A stretch of 23,768 bases of DNA from Coptodactyla brooksi (taxonomy: Eukaryota; Arthropoda; Insecta; Coleoptera; Scarabaeidae), in contig JAWQRM010000354.1 in assembly GCA_033557675.1 (NCBI GenBank), positions 1 through 23,768 of the forward strand, in the 5' to 3' direction. Shown piece after piece: positions 8,776 to 19,439 of the stretch. The notes below the pieces were generated by a model, which ran no database searches, was not told the origin of the DNA, and saw nothing but the letters and a program-made list of their open reading frames with translations. Positions within the stretch are counted from its first letter, which is position 1; every line of letters begins with the position of its first letter. The translations under genes were made by a program, and so were the position numbers.

Positions 8776-11700
8776 GCCAACCAATCAAATCCAACCCAAC
8801 CCAACCCATCATGTAAGAATTTATCAATATCACAAACCAATATTTTAACATTTCCTCACAACCTATCCCAAATCAATCCAATCCAATCCATATAGAAAAT
8901 GAATTGTACTAAGTTGAGTTGGATTGGTTTCTATTAGGTTGGATGGATATAAGTTCCTATTTTTGGATTAAATTGGATTTTGAAAGCGAGGATAAAGTAT
9001 TAAAATATGGAATTGAAATATTGATAAATTATTCTTGTATAATTTGGGTTGGGTTGTGTTAAAATATTGTATTGAAATATTGATAATCCATATTTGAATT
9101 CTATACTTTAATACATTACCCAAGCTATCCCAATCCAATTCAACTCAAGTCAGTATTTAGGGTAAGTCTTGTATTCTGTCTTATAACCCATCATATCGAA
9201 ATTTATCGATATTCTAATTCAATATTTGAATACGTTATCCAAGCTATCCCAATCAAATCCAATCCAACCCAACCAATCATATACGAATTTATCAATATTT
9301 CAAACTAATGTTTTAACGTTTTGTCCCAACCTATTCCAATCCAATCCATATAGGAATTTATTCGTATTTGAATTCTATATTTTGCTCAAGCTTTTCCAAT
9401 CCAGTTCAACCCAACCCATCATGTAAGAATCTCATGTCAATATCTCAAGTCAGTATTGTAACATTTTGCCCAATCTGTCCCAATTTAATCCAACTGTTCA
9501 ATGCAACCCAACCCATTATATAGAAATTGATCAATATTTCACTCCAATATTTTAACTCTTTACCAAATTCCGCACAATGTAACACAACTAAATCTAACCG
9601 AAACAGCCAAATCCAACCGAACCCATCACATAGGAATGTATCCATATTTTAGGAAATATGGTAATACGTTATCAAATCCAATTTATCTCAATCTCAATTA
9701 TATCTATCTCAATCCAATTTAACCCTGTCCATAAGAATTTATTAATGTCTCAATCCTATATTTTAGCACTTTATACAACCTGTTAATGTCTAACCCAACA
9801 ACTCTAACACTTGATTAAATTCCATCCCATCTAAGAGAACTAAATCCAACCCAACGCATCGTATAAGAAAGTATCAATATTTTAGTCAATACTTTAGTAC
9901 GTTGTCCGATCTATCTCAACCCAATCCATCATAAAGGAATCTATCAATATCTCAACCTAAAATTTTAACACTTTACCCAACCTATCTTAATTCAACCCAA
10001 CCTAACACAACCCAATGCATTTATTTATATAGGAATTTATTCATATTCTAACTCAATACTGCAATATGCTATCCAAGTTATTCCAATCAAACTCAGCTCA
10101 ATGCATCCTATAGAAATTTATCAATGTCTCAATATCTTAACAGTTTAATGATTTAACACTTTTTGCAAAAAAATTGATCAATATCTCAATCCAATATTTT
10201 AACACTACAAAATCCAACCCAATCTAACACAATTAAGTCCAACCCAAGCCAACACAACCACATCCAATCCAACGCATCACATAGGAATATATCCATATTT
10301 TAGTCAATACTTTAATAGACTTTTCCTAATCTATCCTAATCTAATCCAACCTAACACAACTCAATCCAACCCAACCCATTACATAGATATTGATGAACAT
10401 TTCAATACAATATTTCAACACTTTACCAAATCCAACTCAATCTATGATCTACATCTTATCAATGTATCCATATTTTAGTCAATGCTTTAGTACGTTATGA
10501 AATCTATTTCAATCCAATTCAATCCAACCCATCATATTGGAATTTATCAATACCTAAACCCAATAGTTGAACTCATTACACAATTTATCTCAATGCAACC
10601 CAACCTAATATAACATAATGCAATTATTCATATAGAAATTTATTCATATTGTAACTCAACTCAATCTATCCTATAGAATTGTATCAATGCCCCAATCCTT
10701 AACAGTTTAATGATTTAACGCTTTTTATATTTAACAATCCAATGCAAATATGCACATAAGAATTAACTCATAATCTATAATAATACTATATACTAAATAG
10801 TATAATAAGTCTCTGGATTAATATAATAAGTCTATAACAAGTACTGTAATATGCTATATAAGCTATCCCAATCCAATTCAACCCAACCTATCCTACAGAA
10901 ATTTATCAATGTGTCAGTCCTTAATAGTTTGATGATTTAATACTTTTTGTAACCTATCCTAAGCCAAGCTAACCTAACACAATTTAATCCAACCCACCCA
11001 CTACATAGAAATTGACTAATATCTTAATCTAATATTTTGACACTTTACCAAATCCAGCCCAATCTAATACAACTAAACCCAGTCCAACCCATCACATATG
11101 GATGTGTCCATACTTTAGTCAATACTTTAGTACGTTATTCAATCTATGTCAGTCCAATTCAACCCAACCCGTCATAAGTTTTCATATAGAAATTATTCAT
11201 ATTCTTACGCAATACTGCAATATGTTATCTAAGTTATTCCAACCCAACCCTAGTCAATCTATCTTATGGAAATCTATCAATGCCTTAATCCTTAACGGTT
11301 TTATGATTTAACACTTTTTGTAACCTATCCTAATCTAACCTAACATATCCTAATCCAACACTATCTAACACAATTCAATCCAACCCAATTCATTACATAG
11401 AAAGTGATCAATATCTCAATCCAACGTTTTAAACACTTTATCAAATCAAGATTTCTCAATGATTTACCAAATCATTCCATGACATAGGAATGCATTCATA
11501 TTTTAGCCAATGTTTTAGTACATTATGAAATCTACTTCAATCCAATTCAACCCAATCCATGATGTAGGGATTTATCAATAGCCCAACCCAATATTTTAGC
11601 ACTTTACCAAAAATTATCTCAATTTAACCTAACCTAACACAATCCAATGCAATTATTCATATAGGAATTTAATCATGTTGTAACTTAATACTGCAATATG

Positions 11701-12300
11701 CTATCTAAGCTATCCTATCATATAGAAGTTTATCAATGCCTCAATTCTTAATTGTTTGATGATTTAATACTTTTTGTAACATATCCTAATCCAGCCTAAC
11801 CTAACACAATTTAATCCAACCCACCCATTACATAGAAATTGATCAATATCTTAATCTAATGTTTTAACACTTTACCAAATCACATATGGATGTATCCATA
11901 CTTTAGTCAATACTTGGGTACGTTATCCAATCTATGTTAATCCAATTCAACCCAACCCAGCAATATGCTGTCTAAGTTATCCCAACCCAACTCTAGTCAA
12001 CCTACCCTATGGAAATCTATCAATGCCTCAACCCTTAACGGTTTGATGATTTTACACTTTTCCTAACATATCCTAATCCAACACTATCTAACACAATTCA
12101 ATCCAACCCAATCCATTACATAGAAATTGATCAATATCTCAATCCAATATTTTAACACTTTACCAAATCCAACCCAATCTGACACAACTAAATCCAACCC
12201 AATCTAACACAATCTATTTCAATTCAATTCAACCCAACCCACCTTACAGGAATTTATCAATGTCTCAATCTAGCACAATCCAACCCAGGAATTTATCAAA
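8776..12300. repeat. CCCAACC-rich satellite, left block
   Basis: About 3.5 kb of degenerate repeats. The basic unit has three parts: CCAACCCAACCCATCATATA, then GGAATTTATCAATATCTCAA, then TCCAATATTTTAACACTTTACC with an AACCTATCCCAATCC tail. Markers recur every 70-110 bp. A longer composite unit is visible through blocks such as TTAACGGTTTGATGATTTAA (near 10138, 10711, 10921, 11290, 11751, 12033). The orientation is uniform except for the inverted stretch at 8903-9084. Small open frames inside are chance translations of the repeat. Confidence 0.9.
8903..9084 (-). repeat. Inverted satellite segment, partner of 16555-16736
   Basis: This 182-bp stretch is GGTTGG-rich rather than CCAACC-rich, reversed relative to the rest of the block. 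Its reverse complement matches 16555-16736, also 182 bp, with only about 11 differences (~94%), including unique landmarks such as CTTTCAAAATCCAA and ACTTATATCCA. It marks an inversion or an inverted duplication between the two ends of the satellite region. Confidence 0.9.
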
Positions 12301-13682
12301 TTTGAGGACAAATATTTTCGTGTATATCCAACTTATGGTGAGTGATGTAACTTATTGAAAGACATATTTTTATGTTTATTTATAAGATGTGTTTAAAAAT
12401 TGCTTTTGAATCCCTGCCATAAATCGAGCTGGTTTATGAATTGCGTACGTTTATAGGCAATTTCGGTTTCGAAAAAGGCTCGTATACTCCGCTTTTTACG
12501 CACGGCTCTTTTCTTCTTAATGGCGGCGTCGTACGCAAGGGGCATTTTTCATCGTCGAAAATTGTCCAATTAAGGCAGCTCGGACGAGACGGTAGACGGT
12601 CTTCTTGTTTGGTTTGGCTTGTAAATTAATTACAGTTCGGCCGGGGCGTTGCCAGGCCATCTAGTTCTTCTCGTTGGAGCGTCGAGGGCGTGGTTACCTG
12701 AGGCACCGGTAGCTCGAACGAAGAACTCGGCTGGCTTCTTGCTTCCAGTGCAGTCCGGTAGTAAGAACAATAAGAAGACGACAATGGCAATAAATTATCC
12801 CTATCTTTGGGTGTTTTAGAAAGCGAAAAACGGTTTTTCTTGTTCGGCCGTCGCGAGTGGTTCCATTACCTGGCAATTTTAGGAAGAGATTCGTGACTGA
12901 TAACGCTTAGTTCTCGGAATGACTTCGTTCGCAACAAAATCCAATAACTTTTTGCGCCAGATGTTTCGTATGGACGCAGAAAATTCAAATGCATGGTGCT
13001 GCTAAAGTTTAACCCGTTCACAGTACACTAATCTTCGATCCATGCATTTTATCCGGAGGGATGGTAAACCGTATCAAGCAAAACGAAACAAAAAAAAGAC
13101 CTATTCGCTTAGGCTTGATTCGCTGTTTCCCTATAAAGCACAAGGGGATGTGTTTAGCGGGGTAGGCTGCATTATGGAGGGATAATAGCCCATCTGGTTA
13201 CTGTCCCAGATGCCCCTCCCATGGATTCATTGTTCGCCCTCATGAATACCTAGGACGGTATCATCGTTATTAAATCGGTTCATGTGCCATCGCTCTGGAA
13301 AAATACTTTGTAAATGTAGTAGTGTATTGTTGGGTGAAGCCTCGTGTGTTGGTACATCTTCATTTATTGCCTAATTGGGACACGAATCGTATTATATCGA
13401 CAGCGATAATAACCGTCCTTTAGGACGAACAATGGAATAATGTTTGTCATAATTCAGTCGTCTTAACCTGTTTCGTAAGAGAGTTCTGGAAGCGTCAGTC
13501 CCCTTTCGGCTTTGTCGACGGTAAATCCTTTAGATACGGTACGCCAATGGCTATTGATCTACTTCTCAGAACTGCTCCGCGGTCATTAGTTGTCCTTTCG
13601 TAGAAACTCTGTCACTTCCTGAAAAATGTAGATTTTAACGTGCTTTCCCTTAATTGTCGCCTAAACTAAGCGTGTCAAAATT
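12301..13682. promoter_or_regulatory. Unique GC-richer island between satellite blocks; candidate enhancer
   Basis: About 1.3 kb free of the satellite, most complex at 12430-13690. It includes homeodomain-type TAAATTAATTACA (near 12623), ACAATGG Sox-type and CAATAAAT Caudal-type motifs near 12780, a 10-bp inverted pair AAATGCATGG/CCATGCATTT (12987-12996 and 13040-13049) and a two-stem hairpin near 13174-13222. Open frames at 12441-12629 (+) and 12694-12876 (-) lack recognisable domains. The zinc fingers 4-5 expected from opa exon 2 are not here. A cis-regulatory role is inferred. Confidence 0.4.
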
Positions 13683-14180
13683 AAGGATTTCGAATTTTGA
13701 AAAGCTTTTGCATTTCTGAAGGCTTTCTTCTCAACAACTTTCCTCCACTTTATCTATCTGCAACATCTATCATCCAAGATTTTAATCTTCCAGGTTTCCG
13801 TGTTTTCCCCAACAGTATTCCAAACTTTGGTATGGACTACATTCTCCCATATTGTTGAGATCATGCCCAACTTCATCCGTCAAATTCCTTTTTTGTTGAG
13901 CATCTAAAATATCTTCATTACGTTATAACCCTAACTATATTCCTTTCTACTTATCTTCATCTTATCTTTGGCCTTCTGCACAGTCTACTTTGCATTGGTT
14001 TGCATTCCATTTTCTTCCCTTCCTATGTATATTTTGATTTCACAACCCATTACTAGTTCATTCCTTCTGTTTAGTCCCAATATTGTTTCGATTGTTTTTC
14101 TTATCTTCCAATAGCTTCCTATTACAATAGAAAGTCTTGTGACTTGTATTGTAAGCCATCATATAGGAATTTATCAATAT
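13683..14180. repeat. 498-bp tandem duplication, copy 1
   Basis: Starts at AAGGATTTCGAATTTTG and ends in satellite-like CATCATATAGGAATTTATCA. The next 494 bp repeat it with few substitutions, and the offset is exactly 498 bp at both ends, so any indels cancel. The sequence is pyrimidine-rich on the + strand and has no sustained open frame. Its origin is not recognised. Confidence 0.9.
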
Positions 14181-14674
14181 AAGGATTTCGAATTTTGAAA
14201 AGCTTTTGCATTTCTGAAGGCTTTCTTCTCAACAACTTTCCTCCACTTTATCTATCTGCAACATCCGTCATCCAACGTTTTAATCTTCCAGGTTTCCATG
14301 TTTTCCCCAACAGTATTCCAAACTTTGATATGGGCTACATTCTCTCATAGTGTTGAGATCATGCCCAACTTCATCCGTCAAATTCCTTTTTTATTGAGCA
14401 TCTAAAATATCTCCATTACGTTATAACCCTAGTTATATTCCTTTCTACATATCTTCATCTTATCTTTGGCCATCTGCACAGTCTACTTTGCATTGGTTTC
14501 GATTCACTTTTCTTCCCTTCCTATGTATATTTTCATTTCATAATTCACTACTGGTTCATTCCTTCTGTTTAGTCCCAATATTATTTCAATTGTTTTTCTT
14601 TTCTTTCAATAGCTTCCTATTACAATAGAAAGTCTTGTGACTTGTATTGTAAGCCATCATATAGGAATTTATCA
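14181..14674. repeat. 498-bp tandem duplication, copy 2
   Basis: Second copy of 13683-14180. It runs into the right satellite block after the shared GGAATTTATCA. High identity across nearly 500 bp implies a duplication much younger than the satellite itself. Confidence 0.9.
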
Positions 14675-16850
14675 CTACTTTTTAAGCTGATATTTCAATA
14701 TTTTAAAGTCTTACGTAGCCTATTTCGATTCAATTTACTAAGTACTGTAATATGCTATCTAAGCTATCCCAATCCAACTCAACCCAACGTATCCTACAGA
14801 AATTTATCTATGTGTCAATCCTTAATAGTTTTTAATTAATTAATTAATTAATGATTTAACACTTTTTGTAACTTATCCTAATCTAACCTAACATATCCTA
14901 ATCCAACACTATCTAACACAATTCAATCTAACCCAATCTATTACAAAGAAATTGATCAATATCTCAATCCAATGTTTTCATGATATGGATACATTCCATG
15001 ACATAGGAATGTATCCATATTTTAGTCAATGTTTTAGTACGTTATGAAATCTATTTCAATCCAATCTAATGCAATCCATCACATGGGAATTTATCAATAT
15101 GTTTACCCAATATTTTAACAATTTACCCAACCTAGCTCAAACCAACCCAACCTAATACAACCCATATAGAAATTTATTTATATTCTAGTTATAATTATTA
15201 TAATATATTATCTAAGCTATTTCCACTTAACTCAACCTACCCTATAGAAATTTATCAATGTCCCAATCCTAAATAGTTTAGTAATTTAACACTTTTCGTA
15301 ACCTATCCTAATCTAAACCAACCTAATACAGTACAATCCAGTATTTACGTAGACATTGATCAATATCTCGATTCAATATTTTAACATTTACCAAATCCAA
15401 CCAAATCTTAATTTACCCCACCCAACCCAACCAAATTTATCTTAACCCAATCCAACATAAACCAATCCTTTATATAGGAATTTATCAATATTTCAATACA
15501 ATATTTTACCACGACCCAACCCAACTTATACAAGAATAATTTATCAATATTTCAATTCAGTATTTTAATACTTTAGCAACCGAATATTTTACCACTTTAC
15601 CCAAATTATCTCTGAAAAATTTAACCCAACCTAACACAACCCAATGCAATTACTCATATAGGAATTTATTCATACTGTAACTTAATACTGCAATATGCTA
15701 TCTAAGCTCTCCTATCCTATAGAAATTTATTAATATCTCAATCCAATGTTTTAACACTTTACCAAATCCAACCCAATCTAACACAACTAAATCCAACCCA
15801 ATCTAACACAACCGAATCCAACCGAACTCATCACATAGGAATGTATCCATGTTTTAGCGAATACTTTAATGGGTTATCCAATCTATGTCAATCCAATTCA
15901 ACCCAACCCAGCAATATGCTATCTAAGTTATCCCAACCCAACTCTAGTCAACCTATCCTATAAAATCTATCAATGCCTTAATCCTTAACGGTTTGATGGT
16001 TTAACACTTTTCCTAACATATCCTAATCCAATACTATCTAACACAATTCAATCCAACCCAATCCACGTAGAATTTGATCCATATCTCAATCCAATATTTT
16101 AACACTTTATCAAATTATGATTTCTCAATGATTTATCAAATCATTCCATGACGTAGGAATGTACCCATATTTTAGTCAATGTTTTAGTATGCTATGAAAT
16201 CTATTTCAATCCAATTCAATCCAATCCATCATATAGGAATTTATCAATATCTCTACCCAATATTTTAACAATTTACCCAACCTATCTCAATCCAATCCAA
16301 CCTACTACAACCCATATAGAAATTTATTTATATTCTAGTTGTAATTATTATGATATATTATCTAAGCTATTCCCACTCAACTCAACCTACCCTATAGAAC
16401 ATTATCAATGTCTCAATTCTTAATAGTTTAATAATTTAACACTTTTCGTAACCTATCCTTATCCAACCCAACCTAATACAATTCAATCCAGTCCAACCCA
16501 ACCAAATTTATCTTAACCCAATCCAACATAAACCAATCCTTTATATAGGAATTTATCAACATTTTAATACAATATTTTAACACGACCCAACCCAACTTAT
16601 ACAAGAATAATTTATCAATATTTCAATTCAATATTTTAATACTTTATCCTAGCTTTCAAAATCCAACTTAATCCAAAAATAGAAACTTATATCCAACCAA
16701 CCTAATAGAACCCAATCCAACTCAACTCAGTACAATCCAACCCATGATATAGGAGTTTATCAATACTTCAAATAAATTTTTTAACACTTTCCCTAACCTC
16801 TTGCAATCCAACCTAACCTGACACAACCCTACCTTAACCAATCCCTGGTT
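14675..16850. repeat. CCCAACC-rich satellite, right block
   Basis: Same repeat family and orientation as the left block. A higher-order copy of about 1.15 kb is visible: 14998-15340 matches 16148-16490 with the same internal order of markers. Separately, 15831-16110 matches 11882-12170 in the left block at an offset of about 3.95 kb. A short TAAT microsatellite sits at 14832-14852. The 182-bp segment at 16555-16736 is the inverted partner of 8903-9084. Confidence 0.9.
16555..16736 (+). repeat. Partner of the inverted segment at 8903-9084
   Basis: 182 bp in the normal satellite orientation, ~94% identical to the reverse complement of 8903-9084. A shorter direct relative (near 15478-15590) shares its first 110 bp. 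It lies near the right edge of the satellite, as its partner lies near the left edge. Confidence 0.9.
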
Positions 16851-16895
16851 CTTGAGCCTTCTGGAGTCCTGTGCGATATCAGTAGTCATTTATCA

Positions 16896-17120
16896 GTATC
16901 CGTCAAATTCCTTTTTCGTTGAGTACCTCAAATGTCTTCATTATATTATAACTCTATATTACTTTCTACTTATCTTCATCTTATCTTTGGCCTTCTGCAC
17001 AGTTTACTTTGCATTGGTTTCCATTCATTTTTCTTCCCTTCCTACGTATATTTTCTTTTCATAATTCATTACAGGTTTGTATGCGTTTTCATTTGCTTCA
17101 TTTAGTACCATTATTGTTTC
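16896..17120. repeat. Third, older partial copy of the 498-bp repeat
   Basis: Matches the interior of the 13683-14180 unit from CGTCAAATTCC (16901) through CTTATCTTTGGCCTTCTGCA and TTTGCATTGGTTT to the TTTAGTACCATTATTGTTTC region. It is more diverged than the two tandem copies. It sits at the right edge of the satellite, which shows that this sequence recurs at satellite boundaries. Confidence 0.8.
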
Positions 17121-18670
17121 TCTTAAGTACTTCAAGGATTTAATTATATATAGGACTTTATTGATGTTTAAAGACTGCCAAATCTCTCACAATCTAATTC
17201 AACTCATCAATTATACAAACTTGTGAATATCCCAATTTAGTGAATTTATCAATATTCCAACTAAATATTTTACTACTTTACCCATCTTGTCCCAATTCTA
17301 CCCAACTCAGCATATAAGAATTTTTCAATATTTCTCTTCAATATTTTATTTCAATATTGAGCTACATATAATAATTTAAAAATTAGCCTTGTAAATAAAA
17401 TCATCCATGAAAAAATTACATATACAAGATAAAATACAAATTGTAATTGGGCACTAAAGTTGCAATAGTTTGGCACAAAGACAGGATAGTTTTTGTTTGT
17501 CTTCTAACATTTTGTATATTTATTCTTTGTGATTGAAGTTGTTTTAGATTATTTTCTAATGGCAATCTAATTTGTTGAAGAATTCGTTTATTGTTTCAGT
17601 AAGCCCGCGTTCATTAATTTAATTCCTCTAAGTTATTAATTTTAGCTAACCCCATTGAATGAAATCATTCTTCTACTCTAACAATTATCATTATTTCAAT
17701 TCAATATTGGACTACTTTATCCAATCTATTCCAATCCAAACCAACGTAATTCAAAACAACCCACCGCAATCCACTTATTCTTTGAGATATTTTGATGCTG
17801 TATGTGATTCCTAATATTGTAATTTAGGGATAACGTGTCAAGATAGCTTTTCATCTAGTAGCAAGATATATAAGTATTTTCTTTATAAAGCACTATTATT
17901 TAAGGCCTCGTTTGTTAAAAGTCATGGTTAATATATATATATATATATGTAAGTTGAAAAGAAAACTTTCTTAACGGTGGCTTTAATTATTAATTATTCG
18001 GTGCATATCCTGCATAAAGGGATATTAATATAGTGTTATGTGTATGTGTGCAACTCTGTATAAATTTGTTTATTTCACAATATAGCACAGTTTCTGGTTT
18101 GTGGTTGTACAATTTTCTTGGTATTTCTACTTTATATGCTTTGCATATATTAGTGTTTTCTAGTTTTGCTACATTATCATGTCCTTCGATATATTCCTTT
18201 CTCGGCTAATAATAATTATAAATTATTATTATTGTATAGGAATTTTTTAATCTCTCAATTCATATTTTATTTCAAAATTGAAAGTATCAAAATAAAGGAA
18301 TAACATTGTTACATTATCTAATTGTAATGGGACATTAAAGTTGCAATAAAAGTTTCTATTTATTTGGGGCCCCATCGTTTAATATTTAATTTTTAGATAT
18401 TCATTGGTATATTTATAACTTCTGCTAATCTTTAACTAAAAGTTTCTGGTTAAAATTTGCAAACAATTATAATGAATTATGCAAAAGAGTTCAAGATTTA
18501 AAAAGTCTCTTTAAGTGTATTAATACAGGGTGATGCACAAAAAAGAAATGGTTAAAGTCTTCATTTGTAATAAACACTGCAAGTCTCATTGAATTTGTAA
18601 TAGTTGGCTATAATAGTTATTATTATCCTTGTTTGATAACTTCTCGAGATTTCTAAGATGAAAATTGAAG
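17121..18670. other. AT-rich sequence with decayed satellite traces
   Basis: Sparse satellite-like fragments remain (17280-17350 and 17690-17770). A ~130-bp composite with AATTGTAATTGGGCACTAAA appears near 17436 and, diverged, near 18318. A TA microsatellite occupies 17931-17948. No gene is seen. Confidence 0.6.
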
Positions 18671-18679
18671 TTTTAAATT

Positions 18680-18960
18680 GACGTTCTCGCTGTGTCTGCA
18701 AGTTGAAACGAGGCCATCCGACCTAACCGAAAACAAATCGGTAATGGACCCTTTAATTGGACGCCCGTCGCTTGTTTATTAAACATAAACGATCCGCTGG
18801 GATACGGAACAAAGCGATGGGCGCAAACACAATTTTCGCAATTAAGGGGAGGGTGAGTGGGGACGTGGGGACGTCGCGACGCTCCCAGAGCTTTCGTTTC
18901 CGTATGGTGGGGTGCGACTGAAATTACAGGACCGGACCGACAACAACACAATAGGTTTCA
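18680..18960. promoter_or_regulatory. Compact GC-rich island; candidate enhancer
   Basis: An abrupt 280-bp GC-rich block in AT-rich DNA. It holds homeodomain-type TTTAATTGG (near 18752) and CAATTAAGG (near 18839), a forkhead-rich TTGTTTATTAAACATAAACG (18773-18792) and GGGGACGTGGGGACGTCGCG (near 18858). A 92-codon minus-strand frame (18673-18951) has no recognisable domain and no splice or start support. A regulatory role is inferred. Confidence 0.35.
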
Positions 18961-19014
18961 GAAGATTCAGTTTGTTTCATATGTACATTATTATTCCTTG
19001 ACATAAAACATTCA

Positions 19015-19310
19015 CAAGTTATCTCTATAGAGATAACATACAAGTTATCTCTACAGAGATAACATAAAACATTCACAAGTTATCCTTAAAGAGATAACAT
19101 ACAAGTTATCTCTATAGAGATAACATAAAACATTCACAAGTTATGCTTATAAAGATAACATACAAGTTATCTCTGTAGAGATAACATACAAGTTATCTCT
19201 ATAGAGATAATATACAAGTTATCTCTATAGAGATAACATACGAGTTATCTCTATAGAGATAATATACAAGATATATCTATAAAGATAACATACAAGTTAT
19301 CATGATAAAA
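19015..19310. repeat. Palindromic GATA minisatellite, 11 units
   Basis: Units of 26-27 or 34 bp begin with CAAGTTATC (once CGAGTTATC, once CAAGATATA) at 19015, 19041, 19075, 19102, 19136, 19163, 19189, 19215, 19241, 19267 and 19293. The core GTTATCTCTATAGAGATAAC is a perfect 20-bp palindrome, so each unit carries AGATAA (a WGATAR GATA-factor site) on both strands. The first three long units include an extra AAAACATTC, giving an alternating ~61-bp composite. Variants are mostly single substitutions. Confidence 0.95.
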
Positions 19311-19323
19311 TGTATCACGAGTG

Positions 19324-19366
19324 CTGAATCTTTTTAGCAAATGTCTTGGTTGCTAAAAAGATTCAG
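19324..19366. other. Perfect 17-bp stem-loop
   Basis: CTGAATCTTTTTAGCAA (19324-19340) is followed after a 9-nt loop (ATGTCTTGG) by its exact reverse complement (19350-19366). It lies about 15 bp after the GATA minisatellite. The stem is short for a microRNA precursor. Function unknown. Confidence 0.85.
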
Positions 19367-19439
19367 GTTGGTTTTGGCTTCATGAAATACCAATTTAAGA
19401 AGTAGCAACAAGCTACAATAGTTATTATTATCTATTTCC

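Noticed and set aside
9226..9645. Open frames within the satellite
   Set aside because: Asn/Pro/Ser/Gln-rich translation of the CCAATCC repeat; recurs wherever the repeat stays in frame by chance.
8776..16850. CRISPR array or telomere end
   Set aside because: The repeats are degenerate, lack constant spacing and unique equal-length spacers, and the genome is animal. The CCCAA tracts are too short and interspersed to be a telomere.
18673..18951. 92-codon minus-strand frame as a gene
   Set aside because: No domain, low-complexity His/Pro/Cys content explained by local GC, no splice or promoter evidence.
19324..19366. MicroRNA precursor
   Set aside because: A 17-bp stem with a 9-nt loop is too short for canonical Drosha/Dicer processing.
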